A stretch of DNA of 17,971 bases from JAABYT01 sp041581935 (GCA_041581935.1 JBFICP010000040.1:1-17971); one strand, 5' to 3'. Positions 7,648-15,134 are shown, counted from the first letter of the stretch. Numbers and translations are program-made. The notes: a model not told the origin generated them from the letters alone.

Positions 7648-8967
7648 TCAGTCTTCCAGCAAGCGCATGCCTCCGCGCCTTTCCCGGAGGTGCTCTAGCC
7701 GGTCCAGCAGGCTGCCGGCAATGAGCCGCGCGCTCAGTCCCACCTGGCGAAGTCCGTGCAGCGGGATCCGCGACATGGGCTCGAGCGGCATGTCCGGCTC
7801 CTCGCCCGCCACGACCGACGCCATCTGTTTGCCCATCATGGTGGCCATGGCGATGCCGCGGCCGTTGTAGCCCAGGCCGGCATGCAGCCCGGAGGCGAGC
7901 GCGATCAGCTTCGGCGTGCGCGAAAGCGTCATCGCCGTGTAGCCGCCCCAGTGGAACGGCCATTTCACGCCGGCGAGCTCGGGATAGAGCCGGCAGGCCG
8001 CGACCTGCAGGTGGGACGCGTCTCCGCTCTGCCTGGCGTCGAACAGCTGGCCGCGGCCGCCGATGACGAAGCGCCCGTCGCGGTCCAACCGATAATAGAC
8101 CTGCACCCGCCGGGTTTCCGATACCGCATGGCGCCCGGGAAGTATGCCGGCAAGCCGACCGGCGTCCAGGGGCTCGGTCGCGGCGACGAAGCTCGGCACC
8201 GGGACCACCACGGCGTTCAGTCCCGGCCACAAGCGTCCCGTATACCCGTTGGTGCAGATCAGTGTCTGCTCGGCGCGCAGCGAACCATTCGCCGTCGTGA
8301 GCTTCCAGCCCTGACCATCGCGGGCGAGCGAGCGCACCGGCGAATCGCCGTGGATGTCCGCACCCGCCGCCAGCGCCGCGCGGGCGAGGCCGCGCGCGTA
8401 TGACAGCGGTTGCACGTTTCCCCCGCGCCGGTCGAGCGCTGCCCCGAGGTAGGCCTCGGTCCCGAGCAGCTCGACGGTCGCGTGGCGCGACAGCAGCTCG
8501 ACCGGCGCACCGCGGGTCGACCACTGCCTCACCCAGCTCTCGAGCCAGGCGATGCCGCGACGGCTCTCGGCGCCCTGCACGTAGCCGGGGCGCACGGCGT
8601 CGCATTCGATGGCGTGAGCGTCGATGAGATCGAACACCAGATCGCAGGCGGTGTTCGCCATCGCGTTGACGCGGCGCCCGATTGCGTCCCCGTAACGCGA
8701 CACGATGTCGTCCGGCAGCACCTTGAGGCCCGGATTGACCTGACCGCCGCTGCGCCCGGAGGCGCCCCAGCCCGGCTCCATGGCCTCGAGCACGCGCACC
8801 GCACGTCCGGCGGCGGCCAGATGCAGCGCGGCCGAAAGGCCGGTGAAGCCGGCGCCAATGACGGCGATCTCGGTGCGATGACTACCGGTGAGTGGCGGGC
8901 ATGACGGCTGCGGGGCGGCTGTCGCGGTCCACAGGCTGGCCGACCAGGGACTCGCTGCGTCCGTCAC
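7648..8967 (-). CDS. FAD-dependent amine oxidase, DadA/PuuB-like (DAO fold)
   Basis: A 439-residue flavin oxidoreductase of the glycine/D-amino-acid oxidase (DAO) superfamily. The FAD-binding Rossmann motif is at 33-61 (EIAVIGAGFTGLSAALHLAA, then Glu61 at the end of strand 2). GWGASGRSGGQVNPG at 66-80 is typical of the gamma-glutamylputrescine oxidase (PuuB)-like branch. TLICTNGYTGRLWPGLNAVVVPV-type and FHWGGYTAMT-type segments, and GYNGRGIAMATMMGK near the C-terminus, also fit. Expected chemistry is oxidation of an amine C-N bond to an imine with O2 or another acceptor. GTG 8967 is the start, with GAGGG about 8 bases upstream. It is the downstream gene of a two-gene operon, 20 bp after the GcvT/DmdA-like gene. 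That pairing suggests oxidative demethylation with folate rather than putrescine use; no other puu gene is present. Local G+C is very high (about 80 % in one sampled line). Confidence 0.9.
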   Translation of the reverse strand: MTDAASPWSASLWTATAAPQPSCPPLTGSHRTEIAVIGAGFTGLSAALHLAAAGRAVRVLEAMEPGWGASGRSGGQVNPGLKVLPDDIVSRYGDAIGRRVNAMANTACDLVFDLIDAHAIECDAVRPGYVQGAESRRGIAWLESWVRQWSTRGAPVELLSRHATVELLGTEAYLGAALDRRGGNVQPLSYARGLARAALAAGADIHGDSPVRSLARDGQGWKLTTANGSLRAEQTLICTNGYTGRLWPGLNAVVVPVPSFVAATEPLDAGRLAGILPGRHAVSETRRVQVYYRLDRDGRFVIGGRGQLFDARQSGDASHLQVAACRLYPELAGVKWPFHWGGYTAMTLSRTPKLIALASGLHAGLGYNGRGIAMATMMGKQMASVVAGEEPDMPLEPMSRIPLHGLRQVGLSARLIAGSLLDRLEHLRERRGGMRLLED

Positions 8968-8987
8968 TCGAATGACCCTCGTGCGGA

Positions 8988-10169
8988 TTATTTGAGTCGA
9001 TGCGGAACGAACGGCATCGGCACCACCACTGCGGCGTGCTCTGCGTCGGGTGACCTCGCCTGCAGACGGGTGCCGATCTGCGCGTGCTCGATGCCGACCA
9101 TGGCAAGCCCGATATTATTATCGAGACGCGGCGAGTAGACGCAGCTCGTCACCTGACCGACGGTCTCCGCGCCTGCGAACACCGGCCAGGGCGCGAGGTT
9201 GGGCGCCGGCAGCGGATCGCCGTCGAGCTCCACGGCCACCAGGCGGCGTTTGACGCCTTCGGCCCGGATGCGCTTCAGACTCGTCTTGCCGATGAAATCC
9301 GCGGGCTGGTCCACATCCACCAGCCAGCCGAGATTGGCCTCGTAGGGGTTGGTCTCGAGAGTGATGTCGGCGCCGTAGGAGAGCAGACACGCTTCCATGC
9401 GTCGAATCGAAGACGGTCCGCAGGGCGCGATATTGAACGCGCGCCCGGCTTCCATGATGTGCTCCCAGAGCGTATCGCCGTGACGGCCGTCGCGCAGGAA
9501 AACTTCGTAGCCGCGCTCGCCACTCCAGCCGGTTCGCGACACGACCAGCGGAATGCCGTCGAGCTGCGTCTCCTCGAAGCGATAAAGCTCGAGCTTCGCC
9601 ACCCGGTCACCGAACGCGGCCTGGATGGTTTCGGTGGATCGCGGGCCCTGTACCTGAAGCGGCGACACGTCCGGCTCCTCGATGCGCACGTCCATGCCCG
9701 AATGGAGCTGAACACCCCGCGCCCATAGAAGCACGTCGGAATCCGCAATCGACAGCCAGTAGTGATCGTCGGCGAGCTTCAAGAGCAAAAGATCGTTGAC
9801 GATGCCGCCGTCGTTGTCGGTGAGCAATACGTACTTGCATTGCCCCACCGCGCAGTTGGAGAGATTACGTGGAGTCAGGTACTGAACGAAGCGTGTCGCG
9901 TCGGGACCGCTGATGGCCACCTGTCGCTCGGCCGCCACGTCCCACAGCGTGACATCGGTTACCAGCCGCCAGTAGTCCGCTTCCGGACTTTCGTAAAAAA
10001 GCGGCATGAACATGTGGTTATAGATGGAGAAGGCTTTGCAGCCGTGACGGCGCGTCGCAGCGAAGAACGGCGAAGCGCGCACGCGGCTCCCGAAGCCGAT
10101 TAGCGGCTGGTCGACCGGCGTGCGCGAGCCGTCGCTTTCCTGGCCCCTCGATATGGCGGGATCTCGCAA
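8988..10169 (-). CDS. GcvT/DmdA-family tetrahydrofolate aminomethyltransferase
   Basis: A 393-residue protein of the glycine-cleavage T-protein fold, nearer to the DMSP-demethylase (DmdA)-like branch than to housekeeping GcvT. NHMFMPLFY (51-59), DYWRLVTDVTLWDVAAERQV (65-84), LTPRNLSNCAVGQCKYV, GGIVNDLLLLKL (121-132, Asp126 where the T-fold has its conserved Asp), YWLSIADSDVLLW (137-149), EEPDVSPLQVQGP (164-176) and TGWSGERGYEVFL (213-225) all fit my memory of DmdA-like proteins. ETNPYEANLGWLVD and the C-terminal barrel (RRLVAVELDG) follow. These enzymes move a methyl or methylene group from S- or N-methyl compounds to tetrahydrofolate. The start is TTG 10169, with GGGGA about 5 bases upstream. 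An internal GTG at Val30 would cut the conserved SRVRASPFF segment. An oxidase gene follows in the same operon. DMSP as substrate is possible but not shown. Confidence 0.87.
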   Translation of the reverse strand: MRDPAISRGQESDGSRTPVDQPLIGFGSRVRASPFFAATRRHGCKAFSIYNHMFMPLFYESPEADYWRLVTDVTLWDVAAERQVAISGPDATRFVQYLTPRNLSNCAVGQCKYVLLTDNDGGIVNDLLLLKLADDHYWLSIADSDVLLWARGVQLHSGMDVRIEEPDVSPLQVQGPRSTETIQAAFGDRVAKLELYRFEETQLDGIPLVVSRTGWSGERGYEVFLRDGRHGDTLWEHIMEAGRAFNIAPCGPSSIRRMEACLLSYGADITLETNPYEANLGWLVDVDQPADFIGKTSLKRIRAEGVKRRLVAVELDGDPLPAPNLAPWPVFAGAETVGQVTSCVYSPRLDNNIGLAMVGIEHAQIGTRLQARSPDAEHAAVVVPMPFVPHRLK

Positions 10170-10282
10170 TACAGTCCCCGAAAATCTGCATTGAGAAACG
10201 GACGCCGGATTCTACGGCAGTGGTGGCGGGTGCGCCACTCGCGTCCTTGTCATCCGCCGGCGCTTGTGCGACAAGACCCGGC

Positions 10283-10858
10283 ATGGCGGATCTTTTCGGC
10301 ATGGATCCGGACCGCGTCGACCGATTGCGCAGTCCCGAGCGGCTCACCTATCTGAACCCCGAGCGGGTATGGGAGGTGTTGGCCCCTATCGAGGCCGGTG
10401 TCATCGCCGATATCGGCACCGGCGTGGGTTTCCTGGCGCTGCCTTTCGCCCGGCGCTTTCCCCGAAGCGTCGTGTATGCCTGCGATATCCTCGACGGCAT
10501 GCTGGCTCTGGTCGGCGAAGCCGCCGCAGCGGAAGGGCTCGCCAACGTGCGCCCCCTGTTGATGGAGCCATCCCACGTGCCCTTGCCGGACGCCGGAGCC
10601 GATCTGGTCATCATGGCGCAGGTGCACCACGAGCTCGACGACGCGCCGGCGCTGCTCGAGGAATGTCGCCGGCTGCTGATTCCGGGGGGGCGGCTTGCAA
10701 TCATCGATTGGAAAGACGAGGACAACGCCCTCTGCCCCCCCGGCGGGCGCAGAGTGCCCGAGGCGGTCCTGGTCCGGCAGATGAAGGAGGCCGGATTCAT
10801 CGACATCGAGTCCCACAACACTTATATCTATCATAATTTCCTCACCGGCATCGCCTGA
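10283..10858 (+). CDS. Small class I SAM-dependent methyltransferase
   Basis: A 191-residue Rossmann-fold methyltransferase of the UbiE/Methyltransf_11/25 type. Motif I is VIADIGTGVGFLALPFA (40-56). The strand-2 acid is in VYACDILDGML (Asp68). LPDAGADLVIMAQVHHELDD is motif II with an active-site-like HHEL. LLIPGGRLAIIDWKDE is the post-I strand with a conserved Asp-Trp. The N-terminus RLRSPERLTYLNPERV resembles small methyltransferases near metal or arsenic genes, but no such genes are nearby. An in-frame GTG at 10220 exists; ATG 10283 fits the family start better, and ATG 10301 is also possible. The gene is divergent from the GcvT/DmdA-like gene (113 bp between starts) and 76 bp before the metallopeptidase gene. 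The substrate is unknown. Confidence 0.82.
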   Translation: MADLFGMDPDRVDRLRSPERLTYLNPERVWEVLAPIEAGVIADIGTGVGFLALPFARRFPRSVVYACDILDGMLALVGEAAAAEGLANVRPLLMEPSHVPLPDAGADLVIMAQVHHELDDAPALLEECRRLLIPGGRLAIIDWKDEDNALCPPGGRRVPEAVLVRQMKEAGFIDIESHNTYIYHNFLTGIA

Positions 10859-10934
10859 TGGCAGCTACCGTATCCCGCTATCCCTTCATGCATGCCGCGT
10901 ATCTGTCCTCGACGCGATCAATTGCCGGTAACTC

Positions 10935-11975
10935 GTGAAGAACTTTCACTGTATCTGCGGCCAGCAGCTTTTCTTCGAGAACTCACGTTGTCTCGCCTGT
11001 GGACGTAGCGTGGGTTTTGCGCCCGAAACCAACAGCATCGAGACTCTCGAAGCGCGGGGCGAGCACAGCTGGATGAGCCTCGGGCCGGCGGCAGAGGGCC
11101 GGGAGTTAAGAACTTGTGAAAACGGCGTTGCGCATGAGGCGTGCAATTGGCTGGTTCCCGTCGAAAGCGGTGTCGCGCGCTGTCTGGCCTGTCGACTCAA
11201 TGCCACGATTCCGAATCTTTCCACCGAGCAGAATCGCCAGCACTGGATGATACTCGAACGCGGTAAACGGCGATTGATTTATACGCTTCTGCAACTTCGT
11301 TTGCCCATCGATGATGGCGGTCCCGACAATGGAAAATCGCCATTGAGGTTCGAGTTTCTCGAAGACCAACAACGAAATCCGGACGTAGAACCGGAGTTCG
11401 TGCTCACCGGTTATAAGAACGGGACAATCACGATCAATGTTGCAGAGGCGGATTCGGTGTATCGCGAGCAGATGAGGGCAGCGATGGGCGAGCCTTACCG
11501 CACCGTGCTCGGCCACTTTCGTCACGAGAGTGGCCACTACTACTGGGAGAGACTGGTCGGCGGTTCAACCGAGCTCGAAGTATTTCGCCGGCTTTTCGGT
11601 GACGAGAGACAGGACTATGCGGCCGCGCTCGCCAATTATTACGCCCAACCACCCTCGGATGCGTGGCGCAGCACACACATCAGCGCCTATGCCTGCGCAC
11701 ACCCCCTCGAGGACTTTGCAGAATGCTGGGCGCATATGCTGCAGATGGTGGATACGCTGGAGACGGCCGACGCTCAGGGGGTGCTCGAGTCCCCAGGGCT
11801 CGACGAGAATTTCGATGAGTTCCTGCGTGCATGGACACAGCTCACCGTTGTGCACAATGAGCTCAATCGCAGCATGGGGCGTCGAGATGCTTATCCTTTC
11901 GTCTTGTTCGACGCTGTCATAGAGAAGCTCCAGTTTATTCGCGAGCTGATTTTTTCCTCACGCTTCCCCACTTGA
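10935..11975 (+). CDS. Zinc-ribbon putative zinc metallopeptidase (COG4307-like)
   Basis: A 346-residue predicted cytosolic protein with no signal peptide. The N-terminus is a zinc ribbon: CxC at 6-8 and CxxC at 19-22. Four more cysteines (61, 70, and CLAC at 83-86) make a second possible ribbon. The core has HFRHESGHYYWERL, an HExxH site with His197, Glu198 and His201. Downstream, HPLEDFAECWAHMLQ (256-270) supplies acidic residues as in gluzincin-type peptidases. This matches the family of uncharacterised zinc-ribbon proteins with a putative metallopeptidase domain; activity is predicted, not known. The start is GTG 10935; the next Met (residue 47) would delete the ribbon. Ribosome site is weak. 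The 3' end overlaps the convergent Anbu gene by 41 bases. Its place beside the Anbu cluster suggests a role in the same process. Local G+C is below the window average. Confidence 0.82.
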   Translation: MKNFHCICGQQLFFENSRCLACGRSVGFAPETNSIETLEARGEHSWMSLGPAAEGRELRTCENGVAHEACNWLVPVESGVARCLACRLNATIPNLSTEQNRQHWMILERGKRRLIYTLLQLRLPIDDGGPDNGKSPLRFEFLEDQQRNPDVEPEFVLTGYKNGTITINVAEADSVYREQMRAAMGEPYRTVLGHFRHESGHYYWERLVGGSTELEVFRRLFGDERQDYAAALANYYAQPPSDAWRSTHISAYACAHPLEDFAECWAHMLQMVDTLETADAQGVLESPGLDENFDEFLRAWTQLTVVHNELNRSMGRRDAYPFVLFDAVIEKLQFIRELIFSSRFPT

Positions 11976-12690
11976 TGCCTGGCAGCTTTCTAAATGCGGC
12001 CAGGAGATTTTCATTCCAGGAGCGCTTGATCTCGATCAGATAGTCGTTATCTTCTTCCAGGCGAAGATAATGATCGATGATCAACGAATCCTTCCGGTAG
12101 CTCAGTAGCTCAATGGGCGGCCCGACGGCTGCGTTACTGCGCATCGTGGAGTCCATCGAAACCAGCGCACATAACGCTGCCTCGTCGAGATTCGTGGTTG
12201 TTTGAATGACGCGATCGAGAATGGCCTTTCCGTACTTTATCTCGCCCACTTGCAAGAATGGTGTTTCTTCCGACGTCGTAATGTAATTTCCCTGCGGATA
12301 CACGAGGTACAGACGCGTACGCCGCTTGTCGATTTGACCGCCGATAATGAACGATGCTTCGGCGCTGATGCCGGCAGCGCTGACCGCAGCTCCGTGTCGC
12401 TCGTCCTGATTCTTAACAATGCGGCCCACATACTCGGCCGCATCTTCCAAATTGGCCACGGACATCAGGTGGGTATCGGCGTCGTCACGAATGTCCCGCT
12501 CTGCTTTCGCGATCACAGCCTGCGTCGTTGCAAGGTTTCCCGCGCTCAGCAGCACAATCTGACGGTCGCCGTCCTTGCCGAAAACGTGCATTTTGCTGTA
12601 GGTCGAAACCTGGTCGACGCCGGCATTGGTGCGCGAATCGGATGCAAACACCAGCCCATCTTCAACGGCAATGGCAAGACAGTAAGTCAC
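11935..12690 (-). CDS. anbu: Anbu proteasome-like peptidase
   Basis: A 251-residue Ntn-hydrolase of the Anbu (ancestral beta subunit) family, related to HslV and 20S proteasome beta subunits. I start it at GTG 12690 rather than TTG 12699. AGGAG (12701-12705) is 10 bases from the GTG but only one base from the TTG. The GTG also gives Met-Thr-Tyr: removal of Met exposes Thr1. Counting from that Thr, Asp17 (ASDSRTNAGVD) falls exactly on the proteasome catalytic Asp, and Lys32 lies near canonical Lys33. LLSAGNLATTQAV and SFIIGGQ are further family segments. Anbu proteins form self-compartmentalised ring or helical assemblies; substrates are unknown. The gene is last in the ATP-grasp/alpha-E/Anbu operon, 15 bp after the alpha-E stop, with its ribosome site overlapping that stop. 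Its 3' end overlaps the convergent metallopeptidase gene. Confidence 0.93.
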   Translation of the reverse strand: MTYCLAIAVEDGLVFASDSRTNAGVDQVSTYSKMHVFGKDGDRQIVLLSAGNLATTQAVIAKAERDIRDDADTHLMSVANLEDAAEYVGRIVKNQDERHGAAVSAAGISAEASFIIGGQIDKRRTRLYLVYPQGNYITTSEETPFLQVGEIKYGKAILDRVIQTTTNLDEAALCALVSMDSTMRSNAAVGPPIELLSYRKDSLIIDHYLRLEEDNDYLIEIKRSWNENLLAAFRKLPGIKWGSVRKKSARE

Positions 12691-12700
12691 TTGCGGCAAT

Positions 12701-12707
12701 CTCCTCT
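12701..12707 (-). promoter_or_regulatory. Shine-Dalgarno AGAGGAG deciding the Anbu start
   Basis: On the minus strand the bases read TAG-AGGAG: the site overlaps the alpha-E stop codon (12706-12708). Its AGGAG is 10 bases from GTG 12690, good spacing for translation. TTG 12699 is only one base from it and cannot be served. The overlap implies coupling between the two genes. Confidence 0.7.
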
Positions 12708-13680
12708 AACAAGCCGCGATCGGGCCGTCCTGCTCCAATACCGGTTCAGGTAGCAGAAAGTAAGTGTTAGAAATTGCCTCATGCACGCGCCCGAGGCCAA
12801 TTTGCAATCTGTCGATGAAATCGTGGAGCTGGACGTTGTCGTCGGCTAGTTCGGGCATGCTGGCCGATTTCGCATTGCGCTTGAGTCGAGAGAGCGTGCG
12901 GCGCACGGCGTCACCCCGCGGGAGACGGCCGACGCTCGCTTCAACGGAGGATGCGCAAAAGTAAAAGGATCTCGGAAATTGCTCGTTCTGGATCAGAAAC
13001 TTGAGAGCATCTGCGCGTCTCACACGTATCTGCATCTTCTGTCTGTACATCTGGTAAGCCGTGAGCGACTTCAGGACGCTGATCCACTGAATATTCTCGT
13101 ACGGGAGCAAGTCCGAAGCGGTATCCGGTAATAGCGACGCGGAGCGGACATCGACGATGCGTGTCGTCATGTCCCCGCGCTCCAACATCTGCCCTATGCA
13201 TAGAAACTCATAGCCGGCATCGTGATTCATCGTTCCCGAAAGAATACCGGAAATCGTCTGCGAGCCCTGAATAATTTCGCGCAGATATGCGAATCGACCG
13301 CGCTTCGAAACGCCAGAATCGAGGTTCTCCTCGGCGTATAGAAACAGCTCGTTGACGCGTTCCCACGCTTCCCTCGGCACGATGTCACGTATCGTTCGAG
13401 CGTTTTCCCTGGCGAGATTCAAACAGGCGAGGATCGAGTTCGGATAACTCAGATCGCCGACCAGAAACGAGACAACGTTGTGCTCTTCATAATCAGGATA
13501 CTTTACGCGGTAGCTATCTTCACTGCCGGTAATGGCAATCAGCGGTTGCCAACCAGGGGTCAGATCATGAGGCAGATCGAGAAGTAGATTGGCATTGACG
13601 TTGATGAGTCGCGCGGAGTTCTCGGCGCGCTCCATGTAGCGTCCGAGCCAATAGATAGTCTCGGCGACTCGCGACAGCAT
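12706..13680 (-). CDS. Alpha-E domain protein (COG2307)
   Basis: A 324-residue, mostly helical cytosolic protein of the alpha-E family. It opens with the family signature MLSRVAETIYWLGRYMERAENSAR (first 24 residues, shown here in part: ETIYWLGRYMERAEN). Other family segments are NSILACLNLARENARTIRD, WERVNELFLY, YEFLCIGQMLERGDMTTR (near 176-193) and, at the C-terminus, LHDFIDRLQIGLGRVHEAI. No catalytic residues are established for the family. It is nearly always found with circularly permuted ATP-grasp enzymes and often with transglutaminase-like and Anbu proteins, and is thought to be a partner of the ligase. The start ATG overlaps the ATP-grasp stop as TAATG, indicating translational coupling. 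AAGG lies 9 bases upstream of the ATG. Length is typical. Confidence 0.93.
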   Translation of the reverse strand: MLSRVAETIYWLGRYMERAENSARLINVNANLLLDLPHDLTPGWQPLIAITGSEDSYRVKYPDYEEHNVVSFLVGDLSYPNSILACLNLARENARTIRDIVPREAWERVNELFLYAEENLDSGVSKRGRFAYLREIIQGSQTISGILSGTMNHDAGYEFLCIGQMLERGDMTTRIVDVRSASLLPDTASDLLPYENIQWISVLKSLTAYQMYRQKMQIRVRRADALKFLIQNEQFPRSFYFCASSVEASVGRLPRGDAVRRTLSRLKRNAKSASMPELADDNVQLHDFIDRLQIGLGRVHEAISNTYFLLPEPVLEQDGPIAAC

Positions 13681-13682
13681 TA
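13678..13682 (-). promoter_or_regulatory. TAATG stop/start overlap between ATP-grasp and alpha-E genes
   Basis: On the minus strand the ATP-grasp TAA and alpha-E ATG share one base (TAATG). This is the classic arrangement for re-initiation by terminating ribosomes, and suggests the two products are needed in fixed ratio. Confidence 0.75.
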
Positions 13683-15134
13683 CGCGTTGCCTTGTTCGAC
13701 GATCCAGGTGTCTTTGCTGCCACCACCCTGAGACGAATTGACCACCAACGAGCCTTTTCGCATGGCGACGCGCGTGAGACCGCCCATCGTCACCTGTATC
13801 CCATCGCTCGACAGAATGAACGGTCGCATATCGACGTGGCGAGGCTCGACATGGGAGTCGACGACCGAAGGAACGGTCGACAGTGTAATCGTCGGCTGTG
13901 CGATATAGTTGCGTGGATCGCGACTGATCCGCTCGGCAAACTGCTCGCGCTCTTCGGCGGTGGATTTCGGCCCGACGAGCATGCCGTAACCACCCGACTC
14001 GTTCGCCGGCTTGACGACAAGCTCATCGAGATGCGCCAGCACGTGCTCGCGGCTCTTTGTGTCGGTGCAGAGATAGGTCGGCACGTTGGGGATAATCCCA
14101 TCCTCGTCGAGGTAGTAGCGAATCATCTCGGGGACGTAGGCATAGACGACCTTGTCGTCTGCGACACCCGCCCCGGGAGCATTGACCAACGCCACGTTAC
14201 CTTTGATCCACGATCGCATGAGACCCGGGACGCCGAGCGTCGATTCAGGGTTGAAAGTTTCGGGATCGAGAAACGTATCATCGATTCGGCGGTAAATTAC
14301 ATCGACGCGCGCCAGTCCGTCGACAGTGCGCATATAAACGATATCATCCTCACCAACGACCAGGTCGCGGCCCTCCACGAGCTCGCAACCCATCTGCTGG
14401 GCAAGGTAGGCGTGCTCGAAGTAGGCCGAATTGTAGATTCCGGGGGTTAGCACCACGACTTCGGGATACTCCGCGTCGCGGGGCGAAACCGAAGCAAGAG
14501 TGTCGAAGAGTTGTGACGGGTAATCGTCCACGGGAAGAATAGCGTGATTTTCAAAGACATCCGGGAGCACGCGTTTGATGACCTGGCGGTTCTCGAGCAT
14601 GTAGGAGACGCCGGAAGGCACGCGTAGATTGTCTTCAAGGACGTATACCGTGCCGTCGTTGCCTCGAATCAAATCACTTCCGCAAATATGTGCCCAGATT
14701 CGCAATGGCGGACTCACGCCTACGCACTGCGGACGGAAATTCTTCGAATTGGCTAGAATTTCCTTGGGAAACACGCCGTCTTTGATGATCTTCTGTTCGT
14801 GATAGATGTCGTCGATGAACAGGTTCAGTGCTTGCACCCGCTGCTTGAGCCCTGCCTCTATGCGGTTCCATTCCGCGCGCGCCATGACTCTCGGAATAAT
14901 GTCGAGTGGCCATGCACGATCGATGGAGCCCCCTTCATCGGAGTACACCGTAAACGTGATCCCCTGCTCCTTGATGGAAAGCTCGGCGGCTGTCTGCACG
15001 GCGCGTAGCTCGCCCTCGTTCAGGCTCGCGAGATAGCGGGTTAGTGCGTCGGCTACTGCCCGTGGCTTGCCGGCTTCCTGCATGAGCTCGTCGTAGCACC
15101 CGGTCGCCTGGTACTGGTCCCATTGAATAGTCAT
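13680..15134 (-). CDS. Circularly permuted ATP-grasp type 2 protein (COG2308)
   Basis: A 484-residue predicted ATP-dependent carboxylate-amine ligase with the circularly permuted ATP-grasp fold. Hallmarks in order: YDELMQEAGKPR (14-25), GITFTVYSDEGGSIDRAWPLD near 58-78, NLFIDDIYHEQKIIKDG (104-120), VYVLEDNLRVPSGVSYMLEN (163-182), AYFEHAYLAQQMGCELVEG, YRRIDDTFLDPE, VALVNAPGAGVADDK, LVVKPANESGGYGMLVGP (ATP-binding), and a C-terminal GLTRVA.RKGSLVVNSSQGGGSKDTW stretch. Known ATP-grasp ligases form an acyl-phosphate and join it to an amine; the peptide or amino acid made by this branch is unknown. It is first in a three-gene minus-strand operon (ATP-grasp, alpha-E, Anbu). ATG 15134 has no strong ribosome site. 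A possible -10 (TATACT) lies 45-50 bases upstream. Several sampled lines are near 50 % G+C, lower than the flanks. Confidence 0.94.
   Translation of the reverse strand: MTIQWDQYQATGCYDELMQEAGKPRAVADALTRYLASLNEGELRAVQTAAELSIKEQGITFTVYSDEGGSIDRAWPLDIIPRVMARAEWNRIEAGLKQRVQALNLFIDDIYHEQKIIKDGVFPKEILANSKNFRPQCVGVSPPLRIWAHICGSDLIRGNDGTVYVLEDNLRVPSGVSYMLENRQVIKRVLPDVFENHAILPVDDYPSQLFDTLASVSPRDAEYPEVVVLTPGIYNSAYFEHAYLAQQMGCELVEGRDLVVGEDDIVYMRTVDGLARVDVIYRRIDDTFLDPETFNPESTLGVPGLMRSWIKGNVALVNAPGAGVADDKVVYAYVPEMIRYYLDEDGIIPNVPTYLCTDTKSREHVLAHLDELVVKPANESGGYGMLVGPKSTAEEREQFAERISRDPRNYIAQPTITLSTVPSVVDSHVEPRHVDMRPFILSSDGIQVTMGGLTRVAMRKGSLVVNSSQGGGSKDTWIVEQGNA

Noticed and set aside
7304..8605. 433-codon minus-strand open frame across the end of the membrane protein gene and most of the oxidase gene
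   Set aside because: Its product is Arg/Ala/Pro-rich with no recognisable motif, in a region of extreme G+C where stops are rare. The overlapping oxidase in another frame has clear FAD motifs.
10220..10282. 21-residue N-terminal extension (GTG 10220) of the small methyltransferase
   Set aside because: The extension is low-complexity and runs into the divergent promoter region; the family N-terminus begins at ATG 10283 or 10301.
13692..14450. 252-codon plus-strand frame inside the ATP-grasp gene
   Set aside because: Antisense shadow of strongly conserved ATP-grasp motifs, and no ribosome site.
10935..15134. Classical proteasome or HslUV system
   Set aside because: No HslU/ATPase, no alpha-subunit and no Pup-ligase genes. 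Anbu-type sequence and the alpha-E/ATP-grasp partners point to the separate Anbu system.
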